This document shows positions 28,296 through 35,708 of a DNA stretch of 42,354 bases, in pieces. The notes below the pieces were generated by a model that saw only the letters and a program-made list of their open reading frames with translations, was not told the origin of the DNA and made no database searches. A program made the translations under genes and the position numbers. Positions within the stretch are counted from its first letter, which is position 1. Each line of letters opens with the position of its first letter. This DNA comes from Gammaproteobacteria bacterium (GTDB lineage Bacteria > Pseudomonadota > Gammaproteobacteria > Enterobacterales > GCA-2746155). The stretch is taken from positions 130,599 to 172,952 of the forward strand of contig NVWF01000004.1 in assembly GCA_002746155.1 (NCBI GenBank), read 5' to 3'.

Positions 28296-30752
28296 TTAGT
28301 TAATGTTCAATTGTGATAATTGATGGTCCCAATTAACTAAAATGGTTAACTGTTTTTTCCTATCATCATATTCATAAGATTGTTGTTGATCATTAAAAGC
28401 AACTGATGTGGGCTTGGTAATCCAATTGTGCAAGACTATTTTCATCGCCCTAACACTTGGCATCCCCTGGTAGCCTTCACCCTCTCTGGATAATTCAAGA
28501 CGGAAGGAATTAGCAGATTGTTCTACCGAAAAATTAATCAATTCATAGGCTTTATTTGCAATTGAATTAAAACTACTACCATCATCTTCATACATATAGC
28601 CTTTACTGACCGTTACAGTTGCATCATTGTAATAATGTAAGGTTAATTTCTGACTTGAGTAGTCTCTCGTTGTTCTCACTTCATCAACCATTGGTATAAA
28701 AGCACCTGCTCTAACTAAAACAGGTATTTTTCTTAGATTAACAGGTATATCTACAAGCTGATCACCTTGATATTGAGTATCATCCCAAAAATCAAACCAG
28801 ACACCTTTGGGTAGCTTGACAGATTGGCTAACTAGTCCTGCGTCAGTTATGGGAGATATGAAGAAATTATCCCCCCATAAATAGGCATCTTTTATATCCA
28901 TTAAACTCAGATTATTTTCATCTTCAAAAAAAACAGGACGCATTAAAGGCATTCCTGTGGTGGAGTTTTCATAAGCAAGGGTATAAATATAGGGCAATAA
29001 TCGATAACGTAGCTTAATATATTCACGAATAATATCTTGTGTCTCGGTATCATGAAAAACAGGTTCCGGTGCGATATTATCCTGGGCGTGGGGCCGATAT
29101 ATTGGTTGGAAAACGCCATACTCTAACCAGCGAATATACATTTCCTTATCAAATACCTCTCCACCAGCAAAGCCACCTAAATCGGAATGTGTATAGGCCA
29201 TACCAAATAGACTCATTTGCAAACTCAGTTCAACCTGAGGTTTTAAACCTCCCCAAGAACGAGATACATCACCAGTCCAGGGGATCATTCCATATCGTTG
29301 TGAGCCTGAAAAACCCGAACGCATAAGAATAAATGGACGATTTTCAGGCTGCAATTTTAATTGATTTTCATAAACCAGTTTTGCCCATTGATGACCATAT
29401 ACATTATGAATGGCATCGGCACGAACAGTCTGACCTGTTGATGATAAATAATGTAATGAATCATCGGGATGCACTTCGGGTTCGCCTAAATCACCCCAGG
29501 TACCTGCAACACCCTGATTAAATATGTCCTCATACACATCCCAAAACCAGCTTTGAGCCTTTTCATCAAATACATCAATTAACCCAGTATTACCGAAATA
29601 AAAATCAAAGGTATAGGGACTACCATCAAGATGCTTAGTCAACACCTTATTATCAACTGCATCTTGCCATTTCAATGAATTGCTTAGAATAAATGGTTCA
29701 GTGATAATAATAGGTTTAATGCCTTGTTCATTGAGAGTATCTAACATTTTTTGATGTTCAGGAAAGGCTTTTTTATCCCAAGCCAGATTACCCACATGGC
29801 CTTTTATGTCAGGGCCAAACCAATAGAGATCAAGTATAATCGCATCCACTGGGAAATCTGCTTTAATTGTCTTTTTTACAGTATCAAGTACCTCTGTTTC
29901 AGTTCGATATCCAAAGCGGGAGAGGAAATTGCCGAAAGCCCAACGGGGTGGTAATGGTTGTTTGCCAGTAATATCTACATAGTTATTAATAAGTTTAGGA
30001 TAGTTCTGAGCGGTAAAGATGATATAGGCCGTACGTCCTGCAACTGCTTCAAAGCTCAAGGTATTCTGTTCCGTCTTGCCTATATCTAGGTAACCCTTGG
30101 CAGAGTTATCAAATAAAATGCTATATTTCTTACTTGACATCACCATAGGCAGGCTGAAATTCATCTGATTGGATTCAGTTTCATATCCATAGTGAGCACG
30201 ATTATAGAGAGGCATCCTATGACCTCGACGATCCATTCCAAGAATTCTTTGCCCACCCCCTAGGATTTTTTCTGTAGCATTTAGCTTAAAATTAAAACCA
30301 CGTCTAGTGGTATCACTAAAATATCCACTTTGGTGAACTAAAAACTCAACACCTCGATAAAAGTCTATGGATAAGTTATGTTTATTGACCACGGCTTTTA
30401 AGTGGCCGTTTAGCAAGCTAATGGTTGTAAGTGTCTCTTGAATTTCTGTAGGCACAGCTTGAAGAGTTTCTAATTTTGAAAATGAAGGTAGCTGCTCAAC
30501 ATCGTCTTGCAAAACAAATACTTCAATCGAATCAGAGGGTAACGGGGTAACTTGAATTTTTCCCCTGTTCGTTATTATAACAAGCTTATTATCTTCAAGC
30601 TTATGACTGACATAATGTTGGGATATATTGTTAGCTATAGTGCTTTCAACTACAGCAACGGTTTCAGGTTTAACCGCGCAAGCATTTAGGAAAATAAGAC
30701 TGAAGGTTAATATTAGATAAGTGAAGCTAAATTGAGAATTTCTTTTTTTCAT
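28296..30752 (-). CDS. GH31 alpha-glucosidase lipoprotein
   Basis: Family 31 retaining alpha-glucosidase of 818 residues. Lipobox LNAC follows the signal peptide (FTYLILTFSLIFLNA), so it is a lipid-anchored periplasmic or surface enzyme. The catalytic nucleophile Asp is near residue 421 in GTWGDLGEPEVHP and the acid/base Asp near 495 in IPWTGDVSRSW. The barrel start PPRWAFGNFLSRFGYRTE and DLGGFAGGEVFDKEMYIRWL are also typical, with C-terminal beta domains after. It releases glucose from non-reducing ends of maltodextrins. AGAGAAG precedes the ATG. A 143-nt gap with a strong hairpin separates it from pullulanase, so its expression may be set separately. Confidence 0.93.
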   Translation of the reverse strand: MKKRNSQFSFTYLILTFSLIFLNACAVKPETVAVVESTIANNISQHYVSHKLEDNKLVIITNRGKIQVTPLPSDSIEVFVLQDDVEQLPSFSKLETLQAVPTEIQETLTTISLLNGHLKAVVNKHNLSIDFYRGVEFLVHQSGYFSDTTRRGFNFKLNATEKILGGGQRILGMDRRGHRMPLYNRAHYGYETESNQMNFSLPMVMSSKKYSILFDNSAKGYLDIGKTEQNTLSFEAVAGRTAYIIFTAQNYPKLINNYVDITGKQPLPPRWAFGNFLSRFGYRTETEVLDTVKKTIKADFPVDAIILDLYWFGPDIKGHVGNLAWDKKAFPEHQKMLDTLNEQGIKPIIITEPFILSNSLKWQDAVDNKVLTKHLDGSPYTFDFYFGNTGLIDVFDEKAQSWFWDVYEDIFNQGVAGTWGDLGEPEVHPDDSLHYLSSTGQTVRADAIHNVYGHQWAKLVYENQLKLQPENRPFILMRSGFSGSQRYGMIPWTGDVSRSWGGLKPQVELSLQMSLFGMAYTHSDLGGFAGGEVFDKEMYIRWLEYGVFQPIYRPHAQDNIAPEPVFHDTETQDIIREYIKLRYRLLPYIYTLAYENSTTGMPLMRPVFFEDENNLSLMDIKDAYLWGDNFFISPITDAGLVSQSVKLPKGVWFDFWDDTQYQGDQLVDIPVNLRKIPVLVRAGAFIPMVDEVRTTRDYSSQKLTLHYYNDATVTVSKGYMYEDDGSSFNSIANKAYELINFSVEQSANSFRLELSREGEGYQGMPSVRAMKIVLHNWITKPTSVAFNDQQQSYEYDDRKKQLTILVNWDHQLSQLNIN

Positions 30753-30779
30753 TATTATCTTCTCTTAAAAATTGTAAAA

Positions 30780-30785
30780 ATTATC
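30780..30785 (-). promoter_or_regulatory. Possible -10 box before the GH31 gene
   Basis: On the minus strand GATAAT lies 28 nt before the GH31 start, 16 nt behind a weak TTTAGT. If real, the GH31-GH13-esterase-MalT-GH13 genes have their own promoter. The -35 match is poor. Confidence 0.2.
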
Positions 30786-30816
30786 AATCGTTATCACTTA
30801 AACTAAATCGAGGGAC

Positions 30817-30857
30817 ACAAACTCTCGTAACCAAGGTTCTTTGTTACGAGAGTTTGT
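30817..30857 (-). other. 15-bp perfect hairpin between pullulanase and GH31 genes
   Basis: ACAAACTCTCGTAAC (30817-30831) and its exact reverse complement (30843-30857) enclose 11 nt. The RNA on the minus strand would form a stable stem. There is no long U-run after it, so it is better explained as an RNA-processing or mRNA-stability element, or a poor terminator, that separates pullulanase from the genes behind it. Confidence 0.65.
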
Positions 30858-30894
30858 TATGAGAGCCTGTTTAGAGAGTCTGCTTAGAAATCCT
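30843..30894. repeat. Decaying tandem repeat, period 13 bp
   Basis: Four consecutive 13-mers, GTTACGAGAGTTT, GTTATGAGAGCCT, GTTTAGAGAGTCT and GCTTAGAAATCCT, follow one another without gaps and run up to the pullulanase stop codon, where GTTAAGG continues the pattern. The first unit is also one arm of the adjoining hairpin. The copies get less alike toward the pullulanase end. Confidence 0.6.
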
Positions 30895-30895
30895 G

Positions 30896-33800
30896 TTAAG
30901 GGTTACATTGTTGTATCACTAAATCACCCACATCAAATCCAGTAGCAGGATCCGCACTATCTAGCGTCAGTAGGAAACTATAGTTCCCAGCCGCTAAGTT
31001 AGCAGAGTTGTTATCAGTACCCGCATTTTCATAAGCAATTCGATAATTAACTCCAAGCTCCAAATTAGCAGTTTCAATGGTATTAGAACTACTTTCGCGA
31101 ACCCAAAGTTGAGTTGTCCAGCTACCATCATCTGATGCGAGTTTAAACTGCATTGCTCCATCAAAAGCTGCAACAGCTTGATATTGGTTGTTACCCTTGT
31201 AATGTAATCGAAATTCTTCAGTGGCATTCCAAGCTGAATGATCACCTCTTACATAAAGTTGACCACCACCTGTTATAGAAAATGGAATGGGATCAACCGA
31301 GTCTACTAAAGCAGTACAATCAACCGTTTCATTTCGAGCCGTTATGGTTAATATGGGAGTAGCGCTTGATGCGTCTAATGTAAATTTATAGTTACCTGTA
31401 ACATCAATTGTTATAGAGATATTTCCACTGCCATCATCAGTTGCCATAATTGAATCTAAGCCAAAGGTAACTTCGTTAAAACCAAGATCGATATCAGTCC
31501 AGTCTGAAGAGCCTATCTTGAAGGTGTAAGTAGCAGCTGCAAGGCTATAATTTAAGGCATAGACACCATTTCCTTCAAAGGTGAATTCATCAATAGACGA
31601 TAGTCCACTATCACCCCAGTTATTCATGGTTCCTCTGAGATAGGCAGTAGTGCTACCAAACGGGGCAGGATCAGGCGCATCCAGTGTTGCATTAGCAGCT
31701 AAACCGTCTCCTTGATCTGCACCCTGTGGTTTAACAAAAACCGCTGTTGTTAAAGCTGGAACAGTGAAGGTACCTTCACTGGCACTTGCAAGGAAAGAAG
31801 CGGTTTGTACACTAATATCAGCAGAGGCTTGTTGACTGGCATGTAATTCAAATCCAGCCGCCGTTAGAATGCTATGAGATTGTTCACTGCTTGTACCATT
31901 GACTACTACAACGATGGCATCATTTGCCGGATCAAGATCCACCAGGCCAGTTCCATCATCAAGACTCATAACAATCAAGCCTTTGGTTTGACCAATGCCT
32001 GTATTATGGAACCCAAGACGGGCAGTTACGTCAGCAAGAGTTGTTAATCTAAATAGTTTTGAAGAAGCTCGTATTGCAATGAACTCTTTAAAAATATCTG
32101 AAGAAAATTCAATGTCACTTGCTTGTGCTGAGGTGTTAGTGTTGTTTATTATCTCACCAATTGCAGACCAAGAGCCTTCATTATCTTGAGCCAGAGGAAG
32201 GCCAACATTCCAGTTATTAGTCATTTTGGTAAAATCAAGATAGTTGAACCAATCACCTGCATCATAGGAATTCCTATCCATTGATTTAGAGCGTAATAAA
32301 TCTCCACCTAGTTGAAAAAAGCTTATGCCTTGACTTACCAAAGGTAATGTACCCGCGATATTTTGTATACGCACTCTGTCATCAATAGTGGCAACATCTT
32401 CAAGATTATATTGCAGTCTGTCCCAAAGGGTATCGCCATCATGTTTTGAAACATAGTTGATGATATCTGCAGGATCATTTGCATAAGATGATTGACCAAA
32501 GGTACTACCTGCTTTTATGACGCCATTTTGATCCTGAAGTTGATAATCAGCTAAAGTGCCAGCCAGACCTAATCGGATAATATCTATTTCATTTAAACTA
32601 GCTGTGGATTTAAACAAAGCTGCATTACGAATGATGTCTCTTGGTCGGTCATTGAATGTGCCCACTTCTGAACCTGCCATGTTCACTTGACTAGCTTGAA
32701 CATAGCCACGGTCAGCTCGAGTCCAACCTTCTCCATAGAAATAATTATCAGGATCAATTGCCTGAACCGCATCCCTTGCAGCTAAGATTGATTCTTTAGA
32801 GTTATTACCCATAATATCAAATCTGAATCCATCAAACTTATATTCAGATGTCCAAGTCAGCAGAGAGTCGACCATTAGCTTATCCATCATCATATGCTCA
32901 GGTGCTGTATCTTGACAACAGGTAGCAGTTTCGACATTACCACTCATTAAATCACGACGGTGGTAGTACCCAGGAACGACTTTATCGAGCACTGAATTTT
33001 CATTCAGACCGGAAGAACTTGTATGGTTATAAACAACATCGAGTATAACCCGTAAGCCCATTTCATGAAGCGACTGATTCAAAGCGCGCAGTTCTAAAAT
33101 GCGAGCCGCGCCATCAGGGTTTGAGCTATAACTTCCATCGGGCGTGGTAAAATGCTCAGGGTCATAACCCCAATTAAAGCTATCTAAGTTACGCATAGAT
33201 TGTGTAAGGGCTTGGGCATCAGTTGTTGTGGGGTCGTAACTTGCGTAGACATCCACAAGAATTGCATTACCATCTTCAACACCACAAACCGGTGATGAAC
33301 TATTTTGTGCACAAAGTTCACTGACTGTGTTGTTAAGATTTATTCGACTAGTCGGATCTTCACCGATACTTGCAATATCATTGACAGGTAGCAATTGAAA
33401 ATGCGTCATACCTGCATCTACTAAGGACGTTAAATGTAGAACAGGAGCAGAGGTTTGCTCAGTGAATGCTAAATATTTGCCGCGGTTAGCTTCTGACGTA
33501 CTGGTATCTCTAACACTAAAGTCTCGCACATGCCCTTCATAGATAACAGCATCTTCTATTTCCTCAACAACTGGCACAATATGAGCATCCCAACCAATAG
33601 GTTTTAAATCGTCATCAGCTAGATTAACAAATTGTGAATATGAACCATTGGTTGATAAAGAAAGGCTATAAGGATCGGTTGCTTCAATTGTTTCAAAACG
33701 AGTATTTTGATGATGAAAAACAGTTAGTTCAAAACGATAAAATAATCGATCCATGGTCTCAGGTGCATCAAATGACCAAACGCCAGTATTGGTATCAGCA

Positions 33801-35095
33801 ACCATAGCATTGCTGCTTTGTAATACTTTAGCTGCATTATAGATATTCAATGTTACAGAGGTCGCAGTTGGTGCCCATAGGTTAGTGGTAATGGCATTGT
33901 TCGCATAAATTACTCCTAGATTTGAATTACTTGCTGGTGCATACAAGGCATCAAGTATTCTAGGGGTTTGCACGTAGGTTGCTGCAATGACAGTGTCATC
34001 ATCTGCGTAAGATATTGCTAGCAGTTTTCCTTTTAGCATTTGCTTAGCGATTGCAATATCTGCTGAGGTAGAAGAAAAGGCTGCAAGGTTTTGATATCGC
34101 AGCATTGAAAGTGTCACGGCTGGATGTTCAGAGGTCAAGGATGGCAAGTATTCTAAAAAGTTGTTACCTGGGATACCGGTTTCACCATCATAAGCTAAAT
34201 TATCAACATCTGAACTATAAATTCGAACTTTAGCAACATCAGCATTTGCACTACCACCAGCATTCCAAAATACGGTATTTTCATTAGCCCAATGGGCTGC
34301 AACATCAGCAATTAATGTTCCAGAGGGATAAGCAGTCGCTTCGCTATAAATATCGGAAATGCCTTGAAGTGTCCAGATCATTCGTACGCCTGTTAAGTCG
34401 GCTCTTTGATCAAGACCACCTAAATCTTTCTCATCGCCTTTATGAACAATAAAGTTCCCACAGTCACCGTAACCAGGTTTTAAGTCAATTATCCAATAGG
34501 CGCCATAGTTATCATCCATTCCACTCTGAGCTTGACCTACCAGCCATTCAGTATCTGCATTGAGATAAGAATCACAAGCTGTGTTATTCCATAAATGAAG
34601 TACCCAATCGGTGTAAACACCGTCAGGGCGGTTATAAAAAATGATCAGCTGATTTTCACCAGCAAACACTGAAGGTAAAGGTAATCCATTTGAAGTGGCT
34701 TCAACAGTGATATCAACTATACTTGATACTGAGTCATTACTTGGGTCCGTTACTGTGAGACTAGCTTGAAAGTCGCCTCCCACACTGTAATCAATCGTAG
34801 ATGAGGTTGTAATAGCACAGTCATTAATAGTAATGGCATTACTTCCATCTCCTGAGCTTAAACTGCAAGTTAAACTGTCGTTATCAGCATCGGAAACAGC
34901 CCATGAAAAAGTGTAACGTAAAGTGTTTGAAGTACTTACTTCGGCTGCAAAATCTGAAATAGATGGGGCATTATTTGAAGACGTTGGCACAGGTGGCGGT
35001 GGCGGAGTGCTGTCTCCACCACCGCTACCGCAGGCGCTTAATACAGTAGTTAAAAGAGTTACAATTGTGATATTTATAATTTTAACTGACAGCAT
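30896..35095 (-). CDS. Pullulanase-type alpha-1,6-glucosidase lipoprotein with extra carbohydrate-binding modules
   Basis: Type I pullulanase of 1399 residues that debranches alpha-1,6 linkages of starch, glycogen or pullulan. Order: lipobox LSAC with a Gly/Pro-rich linker; an Ig/PKD-like domain (about 40-135); CBM41-like module (NQLIIFYNRPDGVYTDWVLH); N2 region; CBM48-like module (NLWAPTATSVTLNIY); GH13 barrel with YEGHVRDFS, VYNHTSSSG, nucleophile Asp near 760 (DGFRFDIMGN), Glu near 789 (YGEGWTR) and Asp near 886 (SKHDGD). After the C-domain come two more modules from about 1145 and 1275 (AYLRGTMNNWG, LYVRGDHSAWN) that resemble SusE/F-type starch-binding folds. SD AAGG, 7 nt before ATG. First gene of the glycosidase cluster, with an operator at its promoter. 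Confidence 0.93.
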   Translation of the reverse strand: MLSVKIINITIVTLLTTVLSACGSGGGDSTPPPPPVPTSSNNAPSISDFAAEVSTSNTLRYTFSWAVSDADNDSLTCSLSSGDGSNAITINDCAITTSSTIDYSVGGDFQASLTVTDPSNDSVSSIVDITVEATSNGLPLPSVFAGENQLIIFYNRPDGVYTDWVLHLWNNTACDSYLNADTEWLVGQAQSGMDDNYGAYWIIDLKPGYGDCGNFIVHKGDEKDLGGLDQRADLTGVRMIWTLQGISDIYSEATAYPSGTLIADVAAHWANENTVFWNAGGSANADVAKVRIYSSDVDNLAYDGETGIPGNNFLEYLPSLTSEHPAVTLSMLRYQNLAAFSSTSADIAIAKQMLKGKLLAISYADDDTVIAATYVQTPRILDALYAPASNSNLGVIYANNAITTNLWAPTATSVTLNIYNAAKVLQSSNAMVADTNTGVWSFDAPETMDRLFYRFELTVFHHQNTRFETIEATDPYSLSLSTNGSYSQFVNLADDDLKPIGWDAHIVPVVEEIEDAVIYEGHVRDFSVRDTSTSEANRGKYLAFTEQTSAPVLHLTSLVDAGMTHFQLLPVNDIASIGEDPTSRINLNNTVSELCAQNSSSPVCGVEDGNAILVDVYASYDPTTTDAQALTQSMRNLDSFNWGYDPEHFTTPDGSYSSNPDGAARILELRALNQSLHEMGLRVILDVVYNHTSSSGLNENSVLDKVVPGYYHRRDLMSGNVETATCCQDTAPEHMMMDKLMVDSLLTWTSEYKFDGFRFDIMGNNSKESILAARDAVQAIDPDNYFYGEGWTRADRGYVQASQVNMAGSEVGTFNDRPRDIIRNAALFKSTASLNEIDIIRLGLAGTLADYQLQDQNGVIKAGSTFGQSSYANDPADIINYVSKHDGDTLWDRLQYNLEDVATIDDRVRIQNIAGTLPLVSQGISFFQLGGDLLRSKSMDRNSYDAGDWFNYLDFTKMTNNWNVGLPLAQDNEGSWSAIGEIINNTNTSAQASDIEFSSDIFKEFIAIRASSKLFRLTTLADVTARLGFHNTGIGQTKGLIVMSLDDGTGLVDLDPANDAIVVVVNGTSSEQSHSILTAAGFELHASQQASADISVQTASFLASASEGTFTVPALTTAVFVKPQGADQGDGLAANATLDAPDPAPFGSTTAYLRGTMNNWGDSGLSSIDEFTFEGNGVYALNYSLAAATYTFKIGSSDWTDIDLGFNEVTFGLDSIMATDDGSGNISITIDVTGNYKFTLDASSATPILTITARNETVDCTALVDSVDPIPFSITGGGQLYVRGDHSAWNATEEFRLHYKGNNQYQAVAAFDGAMQFKLASDDGSWTTQLWVRESSSNTIETANLELGVNYRIAYENAGTDNNSANLAAGNYSFLLTLDSADPATGFDVGDLVIQQCNP

Positions 35096-35167
35096 TATAT
35101 AACCTTATTTACGATCCATTACGTTTAACACACAGCCTAATTCTTTGCATAAACAATGAACAGGGCT

Positions 35168-35181
35168 TGCATACGTATTCA
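35168..35181. promoter_or_regulatory. LacI-type operator at the pullulanase promoter
   Basis: TGCATACGTATTCA is a 14-bp near-palindrome with central CG, and its reverse complement, TGAATACGTATGCA, is identical to the two sites before the TonB-receptor gene. It covers the predicted pullulanase transcription start and touches the -10 box, so binding should block transcription. Confidence 0.75.
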
Positions 35182-35210
35182 CATTAGATTTAGGTACAAT
35201 TAAAGGTCAA
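35181..35210 (-). promoter_or_regulatory. Promoter of the pullulanase gene
   Basis: On the minus strand TTGACC (35210-35205), an 18-nt spacer and TAATGT (35186-35181) form a plausible promoter. The transcript would begin near 35174 with a leader of about 79 nt. It directly abuts the operator. Confidence 0.45.
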
Positions 35211-35491
35211 TCATCTAATAATTCTTGTATACCCGCCGCCTAAGCCGTTGTTTTAAGGATCCACCCATGATCGTTATTGTTAAGTTATTCCAGTAACAAT
35301 AAGCAGAGGAATAGTTAAAGGCATAATGGTGATTCAAGTATTTAGTCAATTTCCTTATTTGTAGAGTGACCCTTATTGGTAATCACTTTTGGGCATGAGG
35401 ATATTCTGTAGATACCATTAGTATTGATAAAGAAATCATATTTTTTTAAATAATTGCTGGTCTATGATGATATTAAGATGACTAAAGACTT

Positions 35492-35505
35492 TGAATACGT
35501 ATGCA
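35492..35505. promoter_or_regulatory. Alpha-glucan operator, receptor side, site 1
   Basis: TGAATACGTATGCA, identical to site 2 thirty bases downstream and to the reverse complement of the pullulanase site. Its position is about 60 nt upstream of the possible receptor -10 box. Confidence 0.72.
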
Positions 35506-35506
35506 T

Positions 35507-35549
35507 TGTTGAATATGCGAGTGAATACGTATGCAGAGCATATTCAACA
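35507..35549. repeat. 12-bp inverted repeat enclosing an operator
   Basis: TGTTGAATATGC at 35507-35518 and its exact reverse complement at 35538-35549 enclose 19 nt that contain operator site 2. Each arm carries TGAATATGC, which equals the operator with its central four bases missing. Confidence 0.75.
35522..35535. promoter_or_regulatory. Alpha-glucan operator, receptor side, site 2
   Basis: TGAATACGTATGCA, exactly 30 bp (centre to centre) from site 1 and placed in the loop of a larger inverted repeat. The spacing is close to three helical turns, so two repressor dimers could sit on the same face. Confidence 0.72.
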
Positions 35550-35708
35550 CTTTACATCCCCTTTATGATTAGACTAGCCAGCCAACATTAAGAATGGCCT
35601 TTTTATAGTCAAAACGATTTATAGTTAAAGAAAAATAAATAGGCAGTTACAAACTGTAAATACTACAATAGAATTTAAACAACCATCGAAGCACTGGGAG
35701 AAACATTT

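Larger units (their letters stand above)
35096..35708. other. Divergent control region between pullulanase and TonB-receptor genes
   Basis: 613 nt without a gene. It holds the pullulanase promoter and operator (35168-35210), a 9-bp hairpin (TTATTGTTA 35274-35282 against TAACAATAA 35294-35302), the nested operator array (35492-35549), a possible receptor -10 box TATGAT (35564-35569) and a leader of about 140 nt with a palindrome CAGTTACAAACTG at 35644-35656. The receptor gene's GGGAG ribosome site is 9 nt before its ATG. I see no small open frame worth calling. Confidence 0.7.

Noticed and set aside
30817-30857. Classical intrinsic terminator after pullulanase
   Set aside because: The stem is strong, but on the minus strand only a short UUU followed by G is present, not a U-tract.
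30843-30894. CRISPR-like array
   Set aside because: The 13-mers are contiguous, without spacers, and degenerate; no cas genes are in the window.
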